NCBI RefSeq assembly: GCF_013402915.1
Contig: NC_050724.1
Coordinates: 434,001 to 498,000, forward strand
Direction of reading: 5' to 3'
From: Zygotorulaspora mrakii
Lineage: Eukaryota; Ascomycota; Saccharomycetes; Saccharomycetales; Saccharomycetaceae
Length of the DNA: 64,000 nt
Shown here: positions 49,001 through 57,200 of the stretch, in pieces
Numbering within the stretch: position 1 is the stretch's first letter
Layout: each line of letters starts with the position of its first letter
Translations under genes and position numbers: made by a program
The notes under the pieces: generated by a model
Seen by the model: only the letters and a program-made list of their open reading frames with translations
Told to the model about the DNA's origin: nothing
The model's database searches: none

Positions 49001-50167
49001 AGCCTCAACAACTGCCGACACTACTTGTGCAAAAATAAAACCTTTGTCACCAAGGAGTCGCTGAAATGCTCTTCTTGTACAACAACGAATTTGTGTACAC
49101 CTAGTAGTATCGAATAAGGGGGTTAAATCATCATCATTAAACCGGTCACACCCTTCTTCAATCTGTCTTGACGTTATATGTTTCCAATTATCATGATTAC
49201 AAGACACAATCCATTTTTGGTGGAGATACTCTTCGAAATTTGGTGTCATTACTTGAAAATGAGGCAGGGTCATTTTCATGCCATGCTCAGTGGATTCGGG
49301 TCGGAAGTTTAAAATGGATGTTAGATATTCAATGACACAGAGATTTGGATCTTTTGGGATTTCCAGGGTACAGGTGAAGTATTCAAGACACTCTTCAACG
49401 GTGCCGTAAAACACTTGATAAGACTCTGATAGTAGTAAAATCTTGTCGAACTTCTGGACTATCTTATCACTCGCTTGTGAAATCTTGACAAAATTAACAG
49501 ATTTTGTAGTCTGGGTCAACCTTTTCAAGGTATTTAAGAATTCAAGAGCTGTGGAAGAGTCAAGGCCCTTTGTGGAGTTATCCCAAAGATAAAAGGATCC
49601 ATTAGCAATAAATGTTTCGAGAATAGAAATTCTTTTCCGCTCCCCACCTGAAATACCACGAATAGCTTCATCGCCTACTCGTGTATCTGCCACATTTGCC
49701 AGACCTAGCTCTTCCAACAAGGCATCTCTAAGCTCATCACGCTCACTCTTCGATAGAGAGAACTTACAATCTAACGCAAAATCAACAGTTTGCTTAACCG
49801 TAAGAGTTGGGAAATGAATATCGTCCTCATTATTGTAAATGATATGTTGGGGACATTTTGTGGAAAAGCTTTTATATTCGTTATCCTTAAACCTGATGGA
49901 TCCCTCTGGAAAGTAGGACATACGATCATGATTCTCGAATAACGCCTTAAAAAAAGAAGATGATGACTTTCCCAATACAAGCACCATTTCCCCACCAACC
50001 GCCCTGAATACCAAATCATTTAAAAATGTGCCGTGCTTAGCACTATTCTCTATATCAAAGTCCTCAGAATGATTATTAATGAAATGATTTTGATCCAATC
50101 TTATTGAAGCCCCATCGAAAGTAACTGAACAATCAGGTATACTTCTGAAATACTTTGAAAAACTCAT
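46070..50167 (-). CDS. PDR11: PDR-type ABC transporter for sterol uptake
   Basis: Predicted 1365-residue full-size ABCG/PDR transporter with layout (NBD-TMD)x2. It resembles S. cerevisiae Pdr11 (YIL013C, 1411) and Aus1 (YOR011W, 1394), which import sterols when oxygen is absent; this is probably their single pre-duplication form. NBD1 (about 40-330) has a degenerate Walker A (VLGKSSSSF) but a normal signature (GISGGERKR, about 170-178). NBD2 has a canonical Walker A (GESGAGKTT, about 754-762) and LLLDEPTSGLD, with a changed signature (LTPTDRKLLSIG). Two six-helix membrane domains follow the NBDs, with Cys-bearing extracellular loops. The frame opens at a TTG (50263); the first ATG is 50167 (MSFSKYFRS). 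Confidence 0.9.
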   Translation of the reverse strand: MSFSKYFRSIPDCSVTFDGASIRLDQNHFINNHSEDFDIENSAKHGTFLNDLVFRAVGGEMVLVLGKSSSSFFKALFENHDRMSYFPEGSIRFKDNEYKSFSTKCPQHIIYNNEDDIHFPTLTVKQTVDFALDCKFSLSKSERDELRDALLEELGLANVADTRVGDEAIRGISGGERKRISILETFIANGSFYLWDNSTKGLDSSTALEFLNTLKRLTQTTKSVNFVKISQASDKIVQKFDKILLLSESYQVFYGTVEECLEYFTCTLEIPKDPNLCVIEYLTSILNFRPESTEHGMKMTLPHFQVMTPNFEEYLHQKWIVSCNHDNWKHITSRQIEEGCDRFNDDDLTPLFDTTRCTQIRCCTRRAFQRLLGDKGFIFAQVVSAVVEALVTGSLFYDIPLTTLGSFSKGSLTFFAVLFFTFMALADIPDTFQRQMVVNKQVKLHFYSRWIEAFGNTIHDYVFKLIIVILFTIILYFLAHFQADAARFFTFLLFLSIFNFTMVSLFSFIAFITPNISIANSVAGIVLLAIAMYASYVIYIQDMHPWFVWIAYINPAMFAMEAILSNELFNLQLDCSEMIVPRGLNYSDVPFSHKTCAWQGATLGRSFVYGKDYLKQALNYTYGHVWRNFGILLGFLAFLLVISLLAAEYVPPLFNKMTDYEILGRFHDYNAARKSSRGYMVQDERPDHSSSSSIDLFMSQKNIISKSDECMETGTYVESQNHVFSWSNIEYTVNGMKLIDGNSGFVATGMTALMGESGAGKTTLLNIFSRMTKSGVVSGQFLIDGKPLENLTAFSRSIGFVQQQDVHLDLLTVLESLEVSCVLRGDGDKSYINVISDLLKLNPNVLVRDLTPTDRKLLSIGVELVTKPSLLLLLDEPTSGLDSQAAMTVVKFLKKLSLQGQAILCTIHQPSKAIYSQFDNIMLLKSGGKCVYFGPAQSAARFFLKYDETLTFDGESDNPADFVIDVVGHNGGIKEEEENTGGKVMNWPQIWNDSLENEIVSEKRENLEQEALELSIDFTRSVRKEVSYTKQLLLITKRQYLCMKRDRAYVISKFALNGGAGLFVGFSFWNTKYNITGLKNATFLCFMSLCISSALINQVQNKALEAKGVYLTREASTNTYHWSIFLLAQLIVEIPLAIASSTLFFLCCYFCCGYSFAPHIAGVFYLNYIVFSLYYLTFGMWLIYSTPNLQTAAVIVAFLYSFTAEFCGVMQPYSLMPGFWKFMYRASPYTYFVENFVSLLLHERPVICKPMEVVPTMPPLGETCGEFMQDFVDEFGGKMVNPNSTSICAYCAYAIGDEFLKDQFMSYSHIWRNSGIELAFIGFNVAAMFAGFYVIYVRTGWISTTKNFLQKLLCSKYVKKHVNSY

Positions 50168-51344
50168 GCCACCTAAACAGAGAGACTCGTATGACTGGTA
50201 AGTGTTCGAGATATCAAGACGAGAATTCCGAACGATCAAGTGAACAAAACCAGTAGAAACCAACTACTTGAAAGCTTAATAGTATTTCCACAAATATTGG
50301 CCTTGCCCTTTTTTAATAGATCCAACGATACAGTGACAGCTCCTTCAACAGAAACTTTGGACTCTAGGGTTATAAATATCGGAATGAATGTAGGAAGGAT
50401 GTAATGCCTAAGCAAGCGCTGCAGATATACCAAACTGCATAAACTAGAGTAGCATTATAATTAGGTGCAAACATAGGCACACACAATTAATCCAGTAAAT
50501 TATAGGATATGTTGTACTTCAGCGGCTTTTGCCCATCGATCAAAAATGGGTATGTTGCTCGTTCCCCAGATTGAAGGCCTGAATGCAAAAAAAGCCAAAA
50601 GTGAAAAAAGTACTGCATCTCTTTTAATTCCCAAACAATGTCCTTTACGAGAGAATGGCTCGTATTTTGTTTCATTTTTCTGATTGAGCTTTACGTCGTA
50701 GTAGAGTTGGACATCAATGTAGAAGTACAATCCCTGTATATCTCAAATAGCAGGTGATAAACGAAATCATAAAGTGGCAGCCATTTAATAGGAATAACGC
50801 TTTCAAGGATGGACTACACCCCCCTTGAAGTCCCACTTCAAATTATCCAACGCAGCTCTGCATCCACTTTTGATGACTAAGTGTAGCTTCTTAAAACCGT
50901 GCAAGAAAAGCGTTGACAGAAAGAATCGCTTGTAAATGAAAACAAAACAACCACCGCCCTTTCGGAACTACTTTACGATTACATGTCATTCCAGTAGCAA
51001 TACAAGCCATACTTGATGAATGTCAATGACAGAGATGTCTATCTTTCATGGATGATTACTTATCTGTTGCGTGTCTAAGAATTTGACTGAGTCTGCTTAT
51101 GTCGTGCGAAGATGTTTATTGCACGCAGTAGTGATGTCTGCGAATTCTAGCTTTTTCAGATTTGGACCTAAATATTTGAACTCCCGTCATTGCTTGAATC
51201 AGTTTACAGTGAGTGTACTTGAAATACTGGCAATGGAGGTTAAAAAAAAATCTTGTGGACTCTATATATCAATATATATATATATGTATATGTATATATT
51301 ACCATATGTGGCTAATATTCATCTTCAGGAACGATGGAAGCGAT
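50168..51344. promoter_or_regulatory. PDR11 upstream region
   Basis: Gene-free stretch of 1177 bases upstream of the transporter and downstream of TIR3. On the transporter strand it holds a TCGTTTAT sequence (complement of 50756-50763), one base from the anaerobic AR1 core TCGTTTAG of S. cerevisiae DAN/TIR promoters. An alternating TATATATATATG tract lies at about 51268-51300 near the TIR3 3' end. Small open frames here do not look coding. Confidence 0.45.
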
Positions 51345-52046
51345 TCATAATAAAAATGCGGCTGCACCGACACAGCCAATTCCCATACCGACGGCTGCTT
51401 TAGCCGCACCGTTAATGGTTTGACTTGCACTTGGCACGGCTCCTGTCGAAGAAGAGCTCATAGTGGATGACATGATCTCAGATGAAGAAGCAACCGTAGA
51501 AGAAGCAACTGCAGAAGAGGCGACTTCAGAGGAAGAGGAAGCACTTGAAGATGAGGAAGCAACTTCAGAGGATGATGATGCACCTGAAGATGAAGAAGCG
51601 ACTTCAGAGGAAGAGGTCTCACTAGAGGAAGTTGCTGCACTAGAGGACGAGACACTCGATGTTGAGGGAACAGCGCTCGAACTACCAGTAGTTGATGTAG
51701 AGCTATCACTCTCAGATCCTGTTGGAACCGTGCTCATGGCGGCTGTAAGTGCTGGTGCCAATCTACTAGAATACCAGGGTAACTCTCTAACCAAGGTATT
51801 GACCTGATCAAAATCAATCTCAGAGTAATAAGTTGTGTAAGAGTCATCTGTAGCAGTAGCCATGGCCATTCCGATTTCCATGATTGCAGGTGGGATGTTA
51901 ATGGTTGTCATAACGCTCATATAATCTTGCAAATGCCCTCTCGCATCACTTAAAATAACATTGATCTCTGCTGATTGGATAGGCTCGATTGCAGATACAC
52001 CGGCAACAGCCAAGGCGATTAAAATTGCGGATTTAGTTAAGCTCAT
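51345..52046 (-). CDS. TIR3: GPI cell-wall mannoprotein of the SRP1/TIP1 family
   Basis: Predicted 233-residue secreted wall protein: signal peptide (1-19, MSLTKSAILIALAVAGVSA), an SRP1/TIP1 (PAU-like) domain (about 20-115) and a Ser/Ala-rich stalk for O-mannosylation. The stalk has imperfect SSSEVASSSS repeats (about 140-180). A C-terminal hydrophobic GPI signal ends GAAAFLL, with a likely attachment site at Asn212-Gly213-Ala214. In S. cerevisiae TIR3 (YIL011W) is adjacent to PDR11, and the family is induced without oxygen or in the cold. A TATAAA box is present on the gene strand at 52131-52138. Confidence 0.9.
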   Translation of the reverse strand: MSLTKSAILIALAVAGVSAIEPIQSAEINVILSDARGHLQDYMSVMTTINIPPAIMEIGMAMATATDDSYTTYYSEIDFDQVNTLVRELPWYSSRLAPALTAAMSTVPTGSESDSSTSTTGSSSAVPSTSSVSSSSAATSSSETSSSEVASSSSGASSSSEVASSSSSASSSSEVASSAVASSTVASSSEIMSSTMSSSSTGAVPSASQTINGAAKAAVGMGIGCVGAAAFLL

Positions 52047-52669
52047 CTTAAGTTTATGATTGGCTTTTTGTTAAACTTGGAGTGGTGGCAGTTGCAAGAA
52101 AAGGACTTCATGTCGACACATTCATCTTCCTTTATACAATCTATTCCAGTATTCTAGACCATCGATTGACTCAACAGTTTTGGCTTCCAAAGTCTTGGCC
52201 GAATTCGTTTAAATTTTTAAACGTCGTATTTCTCGTTTGTAGGCAGGCGGCCTTTAGACTAGTAACACTAGTGAAAAAGATGAGAATCTGTAGATATTAC
52301 CCTAATAGTCACAGCATTAATGTGACTGTGATTCCTGGGAGGTAGAAGAATATGTAAACTCGTAAAGGAAAAAAGATTGGCGGTACCTTTCCCCATAAAA
52401 ACAAACCTCGGCATCTACTAATCATATGTAGCAACTATGGATTAGGAATGAACAATGCTGGCCCAAAAATGATCTTCACGTCATTATGAGTCAAAATGCA
52501 ACAATAATGACTGCTTTGTTGGGCTTCAACAATCCAATTAGGATTTTAGCCACCCTCTTTAGAAGCTAAACGATGCGTCACGGAATCAAATAGGAACATG
52601 AGAATTAGTGGCTAAGTGAATATGTTACCTAATATGTGAACAAATAATGATTAATGTACGGTCTATCAG
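52047..52669. promoter_or_regulatory. TIR3 upstream region with AR1/SRE-like cluster
   Basis: Gene-free stretch of 623 bases. Within 36 bases it has TCGTTTAA (52205-52212), TCGTATT (52224-52230) and TCGTTTGT (52233-52240). These resemble the anaerobic element AR1 (TCGTTYAG) and the Upc2/Ecm22 sterol element (TCGTATA). They lie about 160-195 bases upstream of the TIR3 ATG and behind a TATA box at 52131-52138. Confidence 0.55.
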
Positions 52670-53380
52670 TTAGCGAAACGACTTTAAAATCACTCTACGA
52701 TCCTTTTGTGCCTGTTTAGCCGGTACACCGAAAGTGATGTCCTGAGCAACAAGTTCATCTGCCTTGACAGACACCTTCACGTAATCTAAAAGTTTCTCTA
52801 GATCAACCTTAGCTGATGGAATTCTGACTATTCCATGAACATCACCAATTATGTGATCGCCTGGATATATCACCTTCTCAGAGCCATCATTGATCAATAT
52901 TGTCAGACTAACATTTACCGCAACTGGTTTAACAACCTTATTAGGTCCACAACTACTCAAACCGTAGCTGAAGACAGAGTGTTTCAGCTGTTGATGTTCT
53001 TGGAGATCTCTGATGCGACCAAAAACTGCGGAAGCTTCCGATTTCAAATACTGCGCTCTTGTAGACATCAACCCGCCATAAACGGCTTGCGTTATTCTCA
53101 CATAAGGAGCATGATGTGATTGCAGATCTTTCGTCAAAGAAATAACTAAAAAAGATCCTTCCGGAACAGAGTCAATATAATTCACAGCTTCCCTAGGGTC
53201 GTCTATAGGCGCAAAAAGAACTGTATAAGCCTTTCCAGCAACAGTCTCCTTTGAGTCGTTGCCGGACCAACGTGTGAGGTTCGGAAAAAACCCTCCATCC
53301 TCAATATTACAGAAGTTGAGTAGTCCATCAGATATATCACATGTGGAGTACTTGGATAACTCCTCACAAACAACTCCCAT
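52670..53380 (-). CDS. RraA-fold HMG/CHA-aldolase-like protein
   Basis: Predicted 236-residue protein of the RraA/4-hydroxy-4-methyl-2-oxoglutarate aldolase family. It matches S. cerevisiae YER010C (234 residues), which has aldolase/oxaloacetate decarboxylase activity in vitro. Features are the N-terminal STCDISDG segment, an AGKAYTVLF strand, GLMSTRAQYLKSEA, and the late GDHIIGDVHGIVRIP block where family members bind the metal. The usual metal-binding Asp-containing loop appears as DVHGIVRIP. Physiological role is unclear. Divergent from IST3 across 234 bases that contain a TCACGTGA site. Confidence 0.88.
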   Translation of the reverse strand: MGVVCEELSKYSTCDISDGLLNFCNIEDGGFFPNLTRWSGNDSKETVAGKAYTVLFAPIDDPREAVNYIDSVPEGSFLVISLTKDLQSHHAPYVRITQAVYGGLMSTRAQYLKSEASAVFGRIRDLQEHQQLKHSVFSYGLSSCGPNKVVKPVAVNVSLTILINDGSEKVIYPGDHIIGDVHGIVRIPSAKVDLEKLLDYVKVSVKADELVAQDITFGVPAKQAQKDRRVILKSFR

Positions 53381-53413
53381 TATAGTGATATCGGTGACAA
53401 GATATTTGCGTCC

Positions 53414-53421
53414 TCACGTGA
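53414..53421. promoter_or_regulatory. Palindromic TCACGTGA (Cbf1-type) site
   Basis: Perfect 8-base palindrome TCACGTGA in the divergent promoter, 34 bases from the ATG of the RraA-like gene and 194 from IST3. The flanking bases fit the Cbf1 preference. It could also be bound by other bHLH factors. Confidence 0.4.
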
Positions 53422-53614
53422 AAGTTTAAAATCAGCTTGATATGTAAGCCTTGTTTGATCACTGTGAAATTGTATATGTTATTTCAAATGATTCGATCTT
53501 TACCTTCTTATATGTTAACCTTTATGAGTGGCGGAGGTCTTCAGATAAGAGAGTGCCTAGGGGCGACAAATGCGAGTCAAAGGAAATCATCACCAGAAAT
53601 AAAAACAACGCAAA

Positions 53615-54121
53615 ATGAATCAAATAAGAGCCATTCAAAAAATCAATGAAGCCGAACTACAGAACGGTATTCTCAAATCTGAAGTATCTTGGCACAACGA
53701 ATACAAGAACCAGGCGTACGTATTCATTGGTGGACTTAGTACTCTTTTAACGGAGGCAGATATCTTGACTATTTTTTCACAATTTGGTGTCCCAGTTGAC
53801 ATTTTCCTAGTTAGAGATCAAGAAACTGGAGATTCTAAGGGTTTTGCTTATTTAAAGTATGAGGATCAAAGGTCAACGATCCTCGCAATTGATAATTTAA
53901 ACGGTGCTACTATAGCGGGAAGAGCAATAAAGGTAGATCACGCCATGTACACACCAAACAGTAATTATCAGCGATATCGAGAAGCTGTACAACAAGAGTT
54001 GAGGAGAGACAAAGTGGAAGTACCTGCAGATCTTCGCATAGGAGAACAAAAGGAACGAAATGCGGATGACGATAATGACGCTTTCTCTGATCCAATGGCC
54101 GGATTTGCTAGCGATAAGTAA
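53615..54121 (+). CDS. IST3: RES-complex splicing factor with RRM
   Basis: Predicted 168-residue RNA-binding protein of the pre-mRNA retention and splicing complex (Ist3/Snu17 with Bud13 and Pml1), bound to the U2 snRNP. S. cerevisiae Ist3 (YIR005W) is 148 residues. One RRM covers about 33-115: RNP2 at VFIGGL, RNP1 at KGFAYLKY, then the family block YEDQRSTILAIDNLNGATIAGR. A helical/charged tail follows. The N-terminal MNQIRAIQKINEAELQNGI and SWHNEYKNQAY segments closely follow the S. cerevisiae protein. Convergent with PAN1. Confidence 0.94.
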   Translation: MNQIRAIQKINEAELQNGILKSEVSWHNEYKNQAYVFIGGLSTLLTEADILTIFSQFGVPVDIFLVRDQETGDSKGFAYLKYEDQRSTILAIDNLNGATIAGRAIKVDHAMYTPNSNYQRYREAVQQELRRDKVEVPADLRIGEQKERNADDDNDAFSDPMAGFASDK

Positions 54122-54254
54122 CAAGTGAAATCGATATGAGACAGTCTAATTTTGAAAATATACTAGATTTACATATAGATTATTTATACTCTTGAAAGGT
54201 GATTACCATTTGTAAACTCAAAAGGGGCCCAAGATATGTGCCATTAGAAATTTT

Positions 54255-57200
54255 TCACATAGAAGGAAGTGGAGGAGGTGGAGGAATACCGGATGGTGGA
54301 GCACCATGATCTTCTGATGCGACTGAGTCAGGAATAGATAGCAAGTCGTCGGAGTCATCTCCGCCACTCTCTTCTCCTGAAGCAGTCTGTGCTTGATTCG
54401 TAGGAAGCAGCGGAGGTGGAGCCATGAAAGATGAGGGCGCATTGGTTTGAGTTGATGAGGAAGCAGCAGACGTGGGCTCCACTTCGACAAACTTATCAGC
54501 AGCCGGTGGCATAGGAGCTATAGGGACTGGAGTCTCTTGGTTACTCCCAACTTGTGGTAGCGGGGGAGCTATGGGTACCGGCGGAGCCGAGGTACTCCCA
54601 ACTTGTGGTATCGGTGGGGCGATAGGTACTGGTGAACTGACTTTCGCGACAACATTTTCATTGCTACTCACATAGGGAACAGCAGTTGATAGCACTGGAG
54701 ACGAAATTGCTGTACTATCAGGTTGAAAGGATTTCTTGGAAGTAGCATTTTCTTCTACTTTAATTGTTGATGAAGCGGGAAGTTTTTGATTTTCGGGCTC
54801 ACCGTCAGACCAATCGTCATCATCATTATGGTCTAAGCCTCTTTGCAACCTACGTTGCACTTCCGCCGCTCTCGAATCGAATGAAGAAGTCGTCGAACCA
54901 CTCTGTTTGAAAAAAGGGTTTGGACCGCCCGTACCTGTGGGCGCCACATTTGCAGACGAATGCTGACTTTGCACATTCAAAACCGAAGTTCTACTGTCGT
55001 TTAAAGGTACGGTATTCTGACCGCCAACGGATTTGTAAATCGGGACAGACTCTGCTCCTTCATCATCGGAACTCTCAGCTTGTGCAGCCTCTATCTGACG
55101 GCGAAGCTCAGCCAATCGTTTCTCCTTTTCTTCCTTTTTTTTCAGCTTTAATCTGTTCAGTTCTTCCTGCAGCTGTCTTTCTTCTGCATCATCCTCCGCA
55201 TTGTCACTTTTCTTCATACTGCGATCATCCGCTCCTCGAACTTGCGCACCTACCTCTCTCGATGAAATCTGTCTTTCTGGTTCCGAAGTATAATTAGGGT
55301 AGTTTTGAGCTGTATTCCGATGAGATGATACCGCTTGTTGCTGCTGTGAGTTGATTTTGGCCTCTTCTTGAAAATGTTGGGCTGACGAAGTAGATCTTAG
55401 ATCGTTAATGAACGACCCAACATCGGGTTCCAAACCAGCACCTAATTCCCACTTTTCGAAATCAGCTGCTCTGTTGCTGACCGTACCACCATTTAAACTT
55501 GTGGTCAAGGACGCTGAAAGTTCTGCGATAGATCTCCGGATGTCAGCTATAATTTCCAGATTTTTTGAACTTTCTGACTTTATTTTAGCAATTTCAGCAT
55601 TATATTGTGCTTCTTTAGCTTCAAAAGAGTCATTTGCAGACGAGACTTTACCTGTGAGCGCATCCATTCTGGATTTTAAGAGCGCTTTGCTTTTCGCTTT
55701 CCTCTTATCATCTTCCGTGATTTCACCATTAGGTCCACTGCCAACTAGACACGATGGATTCTTTTGTCTGAAGATTTCTATTTTGGCAGCTGAAATAGCG
55801 GAATCAACTTCGTTGATTCTATAAAACACATTAGGGAGTTTCTGCATAAATGAGTCAAATTTTGCTTTTAATTCGGATGGAACAGATGCGTTCTGTACGT
55901 CCGAAGCTCTTTCGAAAGCTCTAATCTTGCCCTTTAACACCTCAATCCGATCGAAATCGTCTGTAGAAGGAGTTAGTTTCCGTGCCCGTTGGCCACGAAT
56001 CAGTTGTTTCTTCTCAGCAATTGCCTTGTATAACTGTTCACCTCTTTCCTTGTTTCTATTTATTTGCAATTTTGGGACCTCCTTGTGTTGAGTAGGCGTT
56101 GATACTGGACTTGATGAGGGGCTAAAGTTAGCAGCAGTTGTGTTGAAAACCTTTCTCCGATTTCTAAAGCTTGGTAAAACTTCTTCATCGTCATTGTTTT
56201 TATAGCTCAAAGCATCTGTTTTGGTGACATTTTTTTTATCGTCCTCAGCACGCACGTTTTTCAATTGATCCTTCACGTTGTCCAATATTTTCCTGCTCGA
56301 GGGAATCAAATTTAAAGGCAATCTACTTGGAAGTTGAAAGCCATTCAATTTTCTATACACCAAGTGCATACCTAATGCAAATTCCTGCTTATTGAGCTGC
56401 CCATTGTTATTAATATCACAAAGTGCCCAAATAGTTTCCAAATCGGTCCTATTAAGACCTGATTTCCTGAATATTTCCACTGCTGAAGAAGCATCCAAGA
56501 GGCCTCTGTTTTCTTTATCATATGTTTCGAAGACTTTGTAAAACAAAGACTTTTCCTCGTCTGTGATCGAATCCTCAGTTTGTGCAGTGAAATTACTTCC
56601 AAAATTGGATTGCGAATAAATTTCATTATTACCAAACCCAGTCTTCTGCGCGGTTAATGGCTTCGTTGGGTTGAAGCCAGAGGCTGGTAGAAAACCTGTT
56701 TGCTGATTTTGCAAAGGGAACATATTTCCGGTTTGCTGAGGCTGGTTAACCATTGGAGCAGAGCCGGACCCTACAGATAAATTTGGAAAATATCCGCCCG
56801 TAGATTGCTGCTGGAATGACACGTTTGGGGGCCCTCCGGTGGCTTGTGGCTGTTGCATAGCAATATTAGCTCTCATTTGAGGGGGCAACAGAGAGCTGAA
56901 CCCTCCAGTACTTTGCTGCTGTAAAGTTCCCGTATTTTGTTGCTGCAAATCAGAATTGAAGCTTGTTGGTTGAAGTTGTTGCGTGATAGGTATCGCCGAA
57001 ATTGAAGAGCCAAAACTGCCAGTATTTTGAGGCTTTAAATTTGAAAACATACCGGTAGTCTGTTGCTGAAAATTAGAAGAATTATTGCCGGTTAGTTGCG
57101 GCTGTAATCCCTGCGAAAACCCACCTGTCAATTGTGGCTGCACAGAAGAATTAACAGTTGGATAAATTTGAGTACCTGCGACATGTCCTCCAGTACTCTG

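Noticed and set aside
51071..51403. 110-codon frame in the PDR11-TIR3 spacer
   Set aside because: It runs over an AT dinucleotide tract and into the complement of TIR3, with no recognisable composition or motif.
51463..51807. 110-codon acidic frame antisense to TIR3
   Set aside because: Complement of the Ser/Ala repeats of TIR3; TIR3 has signal peptide, domain and GPI tail on the other strand.
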